In this document: positions 24,102-32,412 of the stretch, one piece after another
How positions within the stretch are numbered: the stretch's first letter is position 1
Layout of the letters: every line of letters begins with the position of its first letter
From: Oscillospiraceae bacterium
Lineage (GTDB): Bacteria; Bacillota; Clostridia; Oscillospirales; Ruminococcaceae
Direction: 5' to 3'
DNA length: 64,000 bases
Assembly: GCA_020024215.1 (NCBI GenBank)
Contig: JAHHUC010000001.1
Coordinates: 1 to 64,000 of the forward strand
The notes under the pieces: generated by a model
What the model saw: only the letters and a program-made list of their open reading frames with translations
Told to the model about the DNA's origin: nothing
Databases searched by the model: none
Made by a program: the position numbers and the translations under genes

Positions 24102-25625
24102 TCAGGTATTCCAGTATTTTCTGTCAAGACTTCTGTACTGGACAGCCTCGCTTATATGGTTTGCTTCAATTACAGGCGAATTTTCAAGATCTGCAATGGT
24201 TCTTGCAACCTTTAATATTCTGTCATGACCTCTGGCTGAAAGCCCCAGCTTCTGAAAGGACAGCCTCAGTATTTTTTCGGCGCCTTCGGACATGGGGCAG
24301 AATTCCTGAAGATAGGTGCGCGGTATATCTGCATTTGAGTGTATATTCAAATTTCTGAAGCGTTCTCTTTGGATGTTTCTTGCCGTTTCCACACGCTCCT
24401 TTATTATAGCGGAGCTTTCCTGAGGAGCCTTGGAGGAAAGGCTTTCAAAGTCCACCGCAGCAACCTCCACATGAAGATCTATCCTGTCCAAAAGCGGTCC
24501 GCTTATGTGAGATATATATTTTCTCATGGCATTGGGCGTGCAGCTGCACCTTTTTTGAGGATGGCCGAAAAAGCCGCAGGGGCAGGGGTTCATGGCCGCA
24601 GCCAGCAGAAAATTTGAAGGATAGGTCACTCTGGCAGATGCCCTTGAAATTGTGACACACATATCCTCTATGGGCTGGCGCAGCCCCTCCATGGCATCCC
24701 TTTTAAATTCCGGCAGCTCATCTAAAAAAAGCACTCCGTTGTGTGCAAGAGAAACCTCTCCCGGCTTTGGATTGGAGCCGCCTCCTGTCAGCGCAGCCGG
24801 TGAGACGGAATGGTGGGGAGATCTGAATGGGCGGCTTCTGACAAGCCCCTCGCCCTCCTTTAAAAAGCCTGCCACAGAATGTATTTTGGTAGTTTCTATC
24901 CTCTCTTGCTGCGTCATTTCCGGCAATATGGAGCTCAGGCACTTGGCAAGCATGCTTTTTCCCGAGCCGGGAGGGCCTATCATAAGTATGTTGTGGCTGC
25001 CTGATGCTGCTATTGTCAGCGCTCTTTTGGCATTTTCCTGACCCTTCACATCAGCAAAATCAAAGAGGAAATTTTCCTCCTGCTCAAATTGCTCCTCCTT
25101 GCAGGGATAAAGCTCACATTTGCCGTTTATATAATCTGCCGCCTCTTTTAAATTTTTGGCGCACAGAACCCTTACACCTTTGCACACAGAGCCCTCAGCC
25201 CTGTTGTCATATGGGATTATCACCTCATCTACACCGAGTGCCTCACAGCCTAAAACCATAGGCAGTATCCCATTGACGTGCTTTAGCTCTCCGCCTAAGG
25301 AAAGCTCGCCTATAAAGGCGGCGTTTACATCCCTCTTTTTTATTTCTCCGGATGCTGTAAGTATTGATATGACTATGGGAAGATCGTAAAAGGAGCCTGC
25401 CTTTCTTCTGTCGGCAGGGGCAAGATTGACAGTCACCTTGGACTGCGGAAAATTGAAGCCGCAGTTTTTGGCTGCCGCCCTCACCCTGTCTCTTGATTCC
25501 TTTACAGCAGCATCAGGCAGTCCCACCACATCAAACGAAGGCAGGCCCTTGCCTATATCCGCCTCGCAGGATACCAAAAAGCTTTCTATGCCCAAAAGTC
25601 CCAGACTAAGAATTTTTGAAAACAC
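24102..25625 (-). CDS. comM: ComM/YifB-type Mg-chelatase-like AAA+ ATPase
   Basis: This 507-residue protein of the YifB/ComM family has an N-terminal Lon-protease-like S5 fold (VSCEADIGKGLPSFDVVGLPDAAVKESRDRV), an AAA+ core with Walker A GPPGSGKS and Walker B-like LFLDELPEF, and the Mg-chelatase C-terminal domain. ComM acts as a branch-migration helicase in transformation in Vibrio. In non-competent bacteria the role is less clear. The start is GTG 25625, with GGAGGG eight bases upstream; the longer frame to 25685 runs through the promoter. Confidence 0.92.
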   Translation of the reverse strand: MFSKILSLGLLGIESFLVSCEADIGKGLPSFDVVGLPDAAVKESRDRVRAAAKNCGFNFPQSKVTVNLAPADRRKAGSFYDLPIVISILTASGEIKKRDVNAAFIGELSLGGELKHVNGILPMVLGCEALGVDEVIIPYDNRAEGSVCKGVRVLCAKNLKEAADYINGKCELYPCKEEQFEQEENFLFDFADVKGQENAKRALTIAASGSHNILMIGPPGSGKSMLAKCLSSILPEMTQQERIETTKIHSVAGFLKEGEGLVRSRPFRSPHHSVSPAALTGGGSNPKPGEVSLAHNGVLFLDELPEFKRDAMEGLRQPIEDMCVTISRASARVTYPSNFLLAAAMNPCPCGFFGHPQKRCSCTPNAMRKYISHISGPLLDRIDLHVEVAAVDFESLSSKAPQESSAIIKERVETARNIQRERFRNLNIHSNADIPRTYLQEFCPMSEGAEKILRLSFQKLGLSARGHDRILKVARTIADLENSPVIEANHISEAVQYRSLDRKYWNT

Positions 25626-25656
25626 AGCATACCCTCCAAAGTTTTCTTTTATACAG

Positions 25657-25685
25657 ATTATAGACTTATAAAGCAAAATAAGCAA
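25657..25685 (-). promoter_or_regulatory. comM promoter
   Basis: On the - strand TTGCTT (25680-25685) and TATAAT (25657-25662) are spaced 17 bp. It lies back to back with the pgcA promoter, only nine bases away. Confidence 0.75.
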
Positions 25686-25694
25686 TATAATAGA

Positions 25695-25723
25695 TTGACT
25701 TATAAAACTTTAAAAGTTATCAT
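25695..25723 (+). promoter_or_regulatory. pgcA promoter
   Basis: TTGACT (25695-25700) and TATCAT (25718-25723) have a 17 bp spacer and lie 31 bp before the start. Confidence 0.7.
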
Positions 25724-25754
25724 ATATGTGTCACTATGATTAGGAGGTTATATT

Positions 25755-27467
25755 ATGGATGTAAACGAACTTTTTAAAAGATGGCGGATGTTTGCCGTTG
25801 AAGATGATGATATAGCTGCTGAATTAGAGGAAATTGTGGGAAACGAGGATGCCATATACGAGAGATTTTATCAGGAGCTTTCCTTCGGCACCGCAGGCCT
25901 AAGAGGCATTCTCGGAGCAGGAACCAACCGCATGAATATCTACACTGTCAGAAGAGCGACACAGGGCTTTGCCAACTATCTTCTCAAAAAAGAGGAAAAC
26001 CCCACAATGGCAATAGCCTATGATTCAAGGATAAAATCCGATTTATTTTCAAAGGAGGCTGCCCAGGTTCTTGCAGCCAACGAAATAAAGGTTTATTTAT
26101 ATCCTGAGCTGATGCCGACGCCCATGCTCTCCTTTGCCATAAGAGAGCTTGGATGCTCCGGCGGAATAAATATCACAGCCTCCCACAACCCCAAGGAATA
26201 CAACGGCTACAAGGCCTATCTTGACGACGGCTGCCAGATAGGAGAGGATGCAGCCGATGAAATTTTATCCGAGATAGCAAGGCTCGATCCCTTTGATGAT
26301 ATTTCCACAATGGATTTTGACGAGGCTTTGGAGGATGGCCTTATAAGCTATATAACAAGCGATGTGACAGAAAAATATTTTTCTCTTCTTGCCGATTCGG
26401 TAATAGATAAGGATGCCTTAGGCAAAAACAACGTAAAAATAATATACACCCCCTTGTGCGGCGCAGGAAACAAGCCGGTCAGAAAGCTTTTGAAGGACTG
26501 CGGCTTTCAGCTGCTGTCGGTGGTAAAAAGCCAGGAAAAGCCGGACGGAACATTTGCATCCTGCCCCTATCCCAACCCGGAATTTACAGAGGCGCTCATC
26601 CCCGGAATAAAGATGGCAAAAGAGGAAGGTGCACAGATGCTGATTGCCACCGACCCGGATTCTGACCGCTTGGGAGTTGTTCTCTTTGATGAAAACGGCG
26701 CTGAAAAAAAGCTCACCGGCAACCAGGTGGGAATACTTATGTGCTATTACATCCTCAATGCGCTTAAGGAAAAGGGAACATTGCCCAAAAGGCCTGTGGT
26801 TATAGAATCCATCGTTTCCTCCCCCATCATACCAAAAATAGTTGAAAGCTTTGGCGGAGTGTGCTTCAAGACACTTACCGGATTTAAAAATATCTGCAAA
26901 AAGATGGCAGAGCTGGAAGAAAAAGGCCTTTTATCCGATTTTGTGTTTGCATTTGAAGAAAGCTGCGGCTATCTGCCTGTATCCTTTGTAAGGGATAAAG
27001 ATGGAGTTGCATCCGCACTTCTCATGTCGGAAATGGCATGCCATTATAAGGCGGAGGGAAAAACCCTTCTTGATGTGCTGGATGAAATTTACAAAAGGTA
27101 CGGCTATCACATGGAGGAGGGCGTTTCCTTTGAATTCAAGGGCGTTGAAGAGGGCAGAAGGCTAAAGGCTCTTGTTGAGGACTTATTCAAAGAACCGTTT
27201 GAGGAAATCGGCGGCTTTAAGGTGTCTTATCACATCGACTATAAAAATTCCAGAATTTTAAAGGATGGAAAGGAAGAGCCCTTTGTCTTTCCAAAATCCA
27301 ATGTGCTTGCCTTTGTTTTTGAAAACAATGCCATGCTCACCATAAGGCCCTCAGGCACCGAGCCAAAGCTAAAAGCATACATCATGACACAGGGCGAGGA
27401 TGAGAATGGGGCAAAGGAAATTTCAGAAGCTATAAAAAAAGGTTTAAATTCTATCATTTTCTCTTAA
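25755..27467 (+). CDS. pgcA: Alpha-phosphoglucomutase/phosphomannomutase
   Basis: This 570-residue alpha-D-phosphohexomutase matches the PgcA/PGM2-like group in size. The active-site phosphoserine loop is TASHNPKEYNGYK. The metal loop is DPDSDRLG, the sugar-binding loop is EESCGY, and the phosphate-binding loop is RPSGTEPKLK. The N-terminal SFGTAGLRG motif is typical of this subgroup. It interconverts glucose-1- and glucose-6-phosphate for glycogen, UDP-glucose and envelope glycolipids. AGGAGG precedes ATG 25755. It appears monocistronic, with a separate promoter for rpmE following. Confidence 0.94.
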   Translation: MDVNELFKRWRMFAVEDDDIAAELEEIVGNEDAIYERFYQELSFGTAGLRGILGAGTNRMNIYTVRRATQGFANYLLKKEENPTMAIAYDSRIKSDLFSKEAAQVLAANEIKVYLYPELMPTPMLSFAIRELGCSGGINITASHNPKEYNGYKAYLDDGCQIGEDAADEILSEIARLDPFDDISTMDFDEALEDGLISYITSDVTEKYFSLLADSVIDKDALGKNNVKIIYTPLCGAGNKPVRKLLKDCGFQLLSVVKSQEKPDGTFASCPYPNPEFTEALIPGIKMAKEEGAQMLIATDPDSDRLGVVLFDENGAEKKLTGNQVGILMCYYILNALKEKGTLPKRPVVIESIVSSPIIPKIVESFGGVCFKTLTGFKNICKKMAELEEKGLLSDFVFAFEESCGYLPVSFVRDKDGVASALLMSEMACHYKAEGKTLLDVLDEIYKRYGYHMEEGVSFEFKGVEEGRRLKALVEDLFKEPFEEIGGFKVSYHIDYKNSRILKDGKEEPFVFPKSNVLAFVFENNAMLTIRPSGTEPKLKAYIMTQGEDENGAKEISEAIKKGLNSIIFS

Positions 27468-27475
27468 AATAATAC

Positions 27476-27504
27476 TTGCTTTTTTAAATCAAGTGTGGTA
27501 ACAT
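27476..27504 (+). promoter_or_regulatory. rpmE promoter
   Basis: TTGCTT (27476-27481) and TAACAT (27499-27504) are 17 bp apart in the 90 bp gap before rpmE. Confidence 0.6.
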
Positions 27505-27557
27505 TAACTATGCTTTATGTGAGTATAAGTCTTATTTTCTGAAAGAGGTGAACATAG

Positions 27558-27761
27558 ATGAGAGAGGGCATTCATCCCGAATACAAAAAGTGCGTGATTC
27601 GTTGCGCTTGCGGAAATGAAATCGAAACAAGCTCCACAAAGGGCGATATGCGTGTTGAAATTTGCTCAAAGTGCCACCCGTTCTTTACCGGCAGGCAGAA
27701 GCTGGTTGATTCCGGAGGTCGTGTTGATCGTTTTAATAAGCGTTTTGGCTTCAACAAATAA
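27558..27761 (+). CDS. rpmE: 50S ribosomal protein L31 (zinc type)
   Basis: This 67-residue L31 carries the cysteines of the zinc-binding (C+) form: CVIRCACG early and CSKCHPFFTG later. MREGIHPEY at the start and VDRFNKRFGF at the end are family hallmarks. GAAAGAGGTG precedes the ATG. Zinc-type L31 is the paralogue used under zinc sufficiency. Confidence 0.98.
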   Translation: MREGIHPEYKKCVIRCACGNEIETSSTKGDMRVEICSKCHPFFTGRQKLVDSGGRVDRFNKRFGFNK

Positions 27762-27781
27762 GCTTCAATTAGCTCTTTTTT

Positions 27782-27808
27782 AGAGCGGTGCTGAGCACCG
27801 CTCTTGTT
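27782..27808 (+). terminator. Terminator after rpmE
   Basis: A perfect 10 bp stem (AGAGCGGTGC at 27782-27791 with GCACCGCTCT at 27795-27804, loop TGA) lies 21 bp after the stop. The following T run is short and interrupted. Confidence 0.75.
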
Positions 27809-27847
27809 TCGATACAATAAATTATGTTTTGTCGGGAGGTGAAATAT

Positions 27848-28483
27848 TTGGAAAATTATTTGACCGTCTCCTCCCCTTCCACGGATGAGTTCACTGAGAA
27901 AAAATCCAGATTCATAGGCAGCTTGTACCCCTGCTCAAGCCATGAGAGCGCAATGGAAATTCTTGAAAAGACAAGGAAGGAAAATTTTGCTGCGCGGCAC
28001 AATGTGTGGGCTTACATATTAAAGGACGGCTCCATGCGTTACAGCGACGACGGCGAGCCTCAGGGCACCGGGGGACAGCCTGTTCTTGAGGTTTTGAAAA
28101 GAAGCCGGATAAAGGATGCCGTCTGCATTGTCACACGCTATTTCGGCGGGGTGCTCCTAGGTGCAGGAGGCCTTACAAGGGCATATGCAAGGGGGGCATC
28201 CATTGCAGTCAAAAGTGCAAAAATTGTCGAGGTGAGCCACATTGTAAAATTTTCCTTAGAAATTGGGTACAATCAATATTCAACTGCTGAAAGAATTTTG
28301 AGAGAGCAGCACACTCTTATAGAGAACACAAGCTTTACCGATCGTGTTCTCATGCTCTGTGCAATAAGGTCAGAGGACCTTGCCAATTTGGAAAAAACAC
28401 TTACAGACAGCTTTGCAGCATCGGTTTTGCCGTCTGTCATATCAGAGGGCTTTATGAATATGCCGCCTAAAATTCAAATCTAG
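27848..28483 (+). CDS. yigZ: YigZ/IMPACT family protein
   Basis: This 211-residue protein is related to yeast IMPACT/YIH1. It has the N-terminal IMPACT domain (KKSRFIGSLYPCSS, HNVWAYIL, DDGEPQGTGGQPVLEVL, VTRYFGGVLLGAGGLTRAYARGA) and the C-terminal DUF1949 ferredoxin-like half. The biochemical role is unclear; links to translation regulation are proposed from eukaryotes. The start is TTG 27848, with GGGAGGTG six bases upstream; the ATG at 27824 has no ribosome site. It lies ahead of dnaG. Confidence 0.92.
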   Translation: MENYLTVSSPSTDEFTEKKSRFIGSLYPCSSHESAMEILEKTRKENFAARHNVWAYILKDGSMRYSDDGEPQGTGGQPVLEVLKRSRIKDAVCIVTRYFGGVLLGAGGLTRAYARGASIAVKSAKIVEVSHIVKFSLEIGYNQYSTAERILREQHTLIENTSFTDRVLMLCAIRSEDLANLEKTLTDSFAASVLPSVISEGFMNMPPKIQI

Positions 28484-28520
28484 CAGGATTGCTGCAAAGA
28501 GTCCTTTAAGGAGGGAAAAA

Positions 28521-30278
28521 ATGATTCCGCAAAGCTTTATAGACGAGCTTAAATATCGTCTTAACATTGAAGAGGTGGTTTCTTCCTATGTCCCCCTTAA
28601 AAGAGCAGGGAAAAATTTGAAGGGGCTGTGCCCCTTCCACTCTGAAAAAACCCCGTCCTTTACAGTTTATCCCGACACCAACTCCTTTTACTGCTTCGGC
28701 TGCGGAAAAGGCGGAGATCCTATAACCTTCATAAAGGAAATAGAGCACCTTGAATATACAGAATCGCTTAAATTTGCAGCCCAAAGGGTGGGGCTTTCCA
28801 TGCCGGAGGATGTTAAGGATGACAAGGCTGCATCACTTAAAAGAAGGATTCTTGAAATAAACCGCCTGTCGGCAAGATTCTTTTATTCCGCCCTCATCTC
28901 TCCTAACGGCAAGGAGGGCTATGCCTATTTAAGAAGAAGAGGCCTCAATGATGAAACCATAAAGGCCTTCGGTCTTGGCTTTGCGCCCAATAGCTGGAGA
29001 AGCCTGTGCGATTACCTTTTAAAAAAGGGCTTTACCACAGAGGAGCTGGTTACGGCAAATGTGGCAAGGACAAATTCCAAGGGAAATGTATATGACCTTT
29101 TCAGAAACAGAATAATGTTTCCCATAATAGATTTAAAAGGCTCTGTCATCGCCTTTGGCGGAAGGGTAATGGATGACAAAAAGCCGAAATATCTCAACAG
29201 CCCCGAAACAAATGTCTTTAAAAAGGGAAGAAACCTGTTTGCTTTAAATATTGCCAAAAATCAAAACAGCGGCTCCCTTATTCTCACAGAGGGCTATATG
29301 GACACAATAGCCCTTCATGCCTCAGGCTTTAAAAATGCGGTGGCAACTCTGGGAACAGCCATCACTTCGGAGCAGGCAAGGCTCATCTCCTTTTATGCAG
29401 ATGAGGTCATCATATGCTATGATTCTGATGAGGCCGGCAGAAAGGCAACAAACAGAGCTGTGGAAATTTTTTCAGACACAGGCTTAAGGGTTCGCATACT
29501 CAATATACCCAATGCAAAGGACCCGGATGAATTCATTAGAAAAAAGGGAAGAGAATCATTCAGAGAGCTTTTGGAAAGCAGCCTCAATTCAACCGAAAAC
29601 GAAATAGAGCTTTTAAAAAGAAAGTATGACACAAGCACATCAGACGGCAAGCTTTATTTTCTCAAGGAGTTCTGCCTTCTCATGGCAAAGCAGGAGGACA
29701 TTCTGGCAGCTGAGGTGTACATTTCCAAAATTGCTTCCTCGCTCGGCATTTCAAAGGATGCCGTCACAGAGGAGGTAAACACTCTTAAAAAAAGGGCATA
29801 TTACCGTGAAAAAAAGAAGCTGGAGCTTGCCCTGCCCTCTTTTGCTGCTCAAAGGGAGGATTTTTCAAACGATCCCCAGAGGCATAAGTATTATAAATAC
29901 GCCAAATGTGAGGACAGGCTCTTATTCTTTTTATATAAAAACCCCAACAGCATACCGCTGATAAGGGAGCTTCTGCCGCCGGAAAAATGGGTGACAGATT
30001 CCAACAGAGAAATATACAGCACTATGCTCTCGTTTTATGAAGATAACATAAGCTTGGACATTTCTTCATTGGCAGCACATTTAAGTCAGGAACAAATTAG
30101 CCGATTTTCCGGCATTATCGCTAAAAATTGCGAAAGTAACATAAGCCTCGAAACTGCCAACGAGCTTTGCAGGATTATTTTATCCATTAAAAACGAAAAA
30201 AGCGCCGATGAAATTTCAAAAATGGACATTTCTGAAATCGGCTCTTATGCAAACGAGCTTATGAAAAATAAAAAGTAG
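28521..30278 (+). CDS. dnaG: DNA primase
   Basis: This 585-residue primase synthesises RNA primers at replication forks. The N-terminal CHC2 zinc finger spans CPFHSEKTPSFTV to FYCFGCGKGG. The catalytic core and TOPRIM domain follow, with ILTEGYMDTIALH (catalytic glutamate) and YDSDEAGRKA (metal-binding aspartates). The C-terminal helicase-interacting region is poorly conserved, as usual. A strong GGAGGG precedes the start. The gene is followed 12 bp later by the primary sigma factor, the conserved dnaG-sigA order. Confidence 0.97.
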   Translation: MIPQSFIDELKYRLNIEEVVSSYVPLKRAGKNLKGLCPFHSEKTPSFTVYPDTNSFYCFGCGKGGDPITFIKEIEHLEYTESLKFAAQRVGLSMPEDVKDDKAASLKRRILEINRLSARFFYSALISPNGKEGYAYLRRRGLNDETIKAFGLGFAPNSWRSLCDYLLKKGFTTEELVTANVARTNSKGNVYDLFRNRIMFPIIDLKGSVIAFGGRVMDDKKPKYLNSPETNVFKKGRNLFALNIAKNQNSGSLILTEGYMDTIALHASGFKNAVATLGTAITSEQARLISFYADEVIICYDSDEAGRKATNRAVEIFSDTGLRVRILNIPNAKDPDEFIRKKGRESFRELLESSLNSTENEIELLKRKYDTSTSDGKLYFLKEFCLLMAKQEDILAAEVYISKIASSLGISKDAVTEEVNTLKKRAYYREKKKLELALPSFAAQREDFSNDPQRHKYYKYAKCEDRLLFFLYKNPNSIPLIRELLPPEKWVTDSNREIYSTMLSFYEDNISLDISSLAAHLSQEQISRFSGIIAKNCESNISLETANELCRIILSIKNEKSADEISKMDISEIGSYANELMKNKK

Positions 30279-30290
30279 GAGGATAATTCT

Positions 30291-31382
30291 GTGGCAGAAA
30301 AGGAAAAGAATATAAAAGAGGATACAGCAGAACAGAAAAATATAATAAAGGACCTGTTGGAGCAGGGCAGAGCCAAGGGAAAGCTTACAACCACCGAGAT
30401 CAATGACGCCGCAGAGGAATCCGGCTTTGATCCGGATCAGATGGACAAGCTTTTTGAAACCCTTCAGAATTTCAGCAAAACATACGCCTTTGAAATCATT
30501 GAAAACGATACACAGAATATCGAGCTGGATGACACCTTTGCATCTGAGGGAATAAACATTGATGACCCTGTTAAGGTTTACCTTAAGGAAATAGGCATGA
30601 TCCCTCTGCTGACAGGAGAAGAGGAAAAGATACTTGCAGAAAAAATGGCAGAGGGTGATCCTGCTGCCAGAAAAAGGCTTATTGATGCCAATTTAAGGCT
30701 TGTTGTTTCCATTGCCAAAAGATATGTAGGCAGGGGCATGAGCTTTCTTGACCTCATTCAGGAGGGAAATTTAGGACTTATAAAGGCTGTTGAGAAATTT
30801 GACCACACAAAGGGCTTCAAGTTTTCAACCTATGCCACATGGTGGATAAGACAGGCGATAACAAGGGCTATCGCCGATCAGGCAAGAACCATCAGAATAC
30901 CTGTTCACATGGTTGAAACCATAAACAAGGTAAAGAAGGTTTCCTCTGCCCTCCTGCATCAAAACGGCCACGAGCCCACAGCCGACGAGATAGCCGCAGA
31001 AATTGACCTGCCTGTGGATAAGGTGAGAGAGATAATGAGGGTATCTCAGGAGCCTGTTTCGCTTGAAACGCCCATCGGCGAGGAGGAGGACAGCCATTTG
31101 GGCGATTTTATCCCCGATGACGATGCACCTGCACCTGCCGAGGCTGCCTCTCACACACTTTTGAAAGAGCAGCTTGAGGAGGTTCTGCACACACTCGCCC
31201 CCAGAGAGGAAAAGGTTTTAAAGCTGAGATTCGGCCTTAAAGACGGCAGGACCAGAACCCTTGAAGAGGTCGGCAAGGAATTTGATGTCACAAGGGAGAG
31301 AATAAGACAGATTGAGGCAAAGGCATTAAGAAAGCTGCGCCATCCCAGCCGTGCCAAAAAGCTCAAGGACTTTTTGGATTAA
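30291..31382 (+). CDS. rpoD: RNA polymerase primary sigma factor (sigma-A/RpoD)
   Basis: This 363-residue sigma-70 factor directs vegetative transcription. Region 1.2 is DDPVKVYLKEIGMIPLL. Regions 2.3-2.4 contain KGFKFSTYATWWIRQAITRAIADQARTIRIPVHM, and region 4.2 has TLEEVGKEFDVTRERIRQIEAKALRKLRHPSR. Region 1.1 is a short acidic/helical version, typical of Firmicutes. The start is GTG 30291 with AGGAGGAT upstream overlapping the dnaG stop. The consensus-like promoters listed in this window fit recognition by this factor. Confidence 0.97.
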   Translation: MAEKEKNIKEDTAEQKNIIKDLLEQGRAKGKLTTTEINDAAEESGFDPDQMDKLFETLQNFSKTYAFEIIENDTQNIELDDTFASEGINIDDPVKVYLKEIGMIPLLTGEEEKILAEKMAEGDPAARKRLIDANLRLVVSIAKRYVGRGMSFLDLIQEGNLGLIKAVEKFDHTKGFKFSTYATWWIRQAITRAIADQARTIRIPVHMVETINKVKKVSSALLHQNGHEPTADEIAAEIDLPVDKVREIMRVSQEPVSLETPIGEEEDSHLGDFIPDDDAPAPAEAASHTLLKEQLEEVLHTLAPREEKVLKLRFGLKDGRTRTLEEVGKEFDVTRERIRQIEAKALRKLRHPSRAKKLKDFLD

Positions 31383-31394
31383 AAAGGAGAAAAG

Positions 31395-31799
31395 ATGAAT
31401 ATAACTCTTGAAGCGGATTATGCGGTAAATATTGTGGACTGCCTTGCAAAGGCCTATCCCAAAAGGATGGATGCAGCCTCCATATCTCAGGAGACCGGCG
31501 TCACATTGAGGTTTTCACTTAAAATTTTAAGCAAGCTGGCAGCGGCAAAAATAGTGTGTTCATTCAAGGGAGTAAACGGCGGATATGAGCTTGCCTGCCA
31601 CCCCTCTTTGATAACATTGAAGGATGTGATAGAAACGGTGGAGGGGCCATTTGCCTTCAGCCGCTGTTTATGTTTGGACAATTCAGGCGCTGCACCCTAT
31701 CAATGTCAGAACAAGGGCTGCAGATTTCAAAAGATATATGATGAAATCTCAAGGGAGGTAAGGCAGAGATTGAGCGAGGTCACATTTGAAGTAAAATAA
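31395..31799 (+). CDS. Rrf2 family transcriptional regulator
   Basis: This 134-residue protein has the Rrf2 winged-helix domain (LEADYAVNIVDCLA, ISQETGVTLRFSLKILSKLAAA, VNGGYELA) followed by four cysteines (C91, C93, C104, C109). Rrf2 proteins with this cluster region, such as IscR, NsrR and RsrR, sense Fe-S cluster status, nitric oxide or redox. The cysteine spacing differs from canonical IscR (C92/C98/C104), so the ligand set is uncertain. It lies 12 bp behind rpoD and is probably cotranscribed with it. Confidence 0.88.
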   Translation: MNITLEADYAVNIVDCLAKAYPKRMDAASISQETGVTLRFSLKILSKLAAAKIVCSFKGVNGGYELACHPSLITLKDVIETVEGPFAFSRCLCLDNSGAAPYQCQNKGCRFQKIYDEISREVRQRLSEVTFEVK

Positions 31800-32023
31800 A
31801 GGCTTATAGGCCGACCTAATTATGAAAATTTCTGCAAATGCAAAAAGCATTGCACCCAAGCGCCTATTATTGTTCCAAAAAGAGAATATACAGCATTGCA
31901 CAAGGCTTTGACAGCAAAGCTTACACATTTAGGCAGGCAGTAAATGCTTTATCAATCCTATTTGATATAATTTCTGCTTTTGCATATATAATAACAACAG
32001 GCAAAAGCTAAAAGAAAATGCTC

Positions 32024-32059
32024 AAAGCCGCTTTGTTTATACAAGGCGGCTTTTCTTTT
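32024..32059 (+). terminator. Rho-independent terminator, 225 bp after the Rrf2 gene
   Basis: AAAGCCGCTTTG (32024-32035) pairs with CAAGGCGGCTTT (32042-32053, one wobble) and is followed by TTTTCTTTT. The stretch 31800-32023 before it has no recognisable gene. Confidence 0.85.
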
Positions 32060-32078
32060 ACAAAGTGAAGATTAAAGA

Positions 32079-32302
32079 ATGGATAAATTGCAAAAATGTG
32101 CAAAATCTTTTGAGGAGCTGCTTTATACAAAATATCATATCATTCTGGCAGAAAAGGCAAATCAGAAGATAGAGAGCCTGCTTTTGATACTGTTGACTTT
32201 CACCGCCCTTTGAAACTGCATAAACTTAAAGATTTACGCCCTTATAAAGGAAACAGGGAAAATGCCTTTAGAGATATTCTTTTTAGGCAAATTTCCTTTT
32301 AA
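32079..32302 (+). pseudogene. Frameshifted remnant of a PBECR4-type nuclease gene
   Basis: ATG 32079 starts a 44-codon frame (MDKLQKCAKSFEELLYTKYHIIL...) that stops at 32213. An overlapping frame, shifted by 2 mod 3, ends at 32302 and encodes DFHRPLKLHKLKDL and then GNRENAFRDIL. Joined by one frameshift near 32165-32183, the two halves resemble the short PBECR4 (phage barnase/EndoU/colicin E5-like) domain: an N-terminal F-LL-Y-I-L helix, then DFHHLxGLHKLKDL and NRExxFxxIL. The second His-Leu-x-Gly is also altered. PBECR4 genes usually travel with mobile elements, so this is probably debris. The assignment is from memory of the family and has not been searched. Confidence 0.5.
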
Positions 32303-32346
32303 GTATAGAGAGAAGCTTAAATCAAGGACAAAAGGGGCAAAATATC

Positions 32347-32383
32347 AAAGGAGTGTATCCTCTCAAAGATACACTCCTTTTTT
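32347..32383 (+). terminator. Rho-independent terminator after the nuclease remnant
   Basis: A perfect 13 bp stem (AAAGGAGTGTATC at 32347-32359 with GATACACTCCTTT at 32368-32380) is followed by T3 on the + strand. It may also slow - strand recG transcripts, whose stop is at 32413. Confidence 0.85.
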
Positions 32384-32412
32384 CTGCCGCTTTTTTTAGA
32401 AATTTTCACAGC

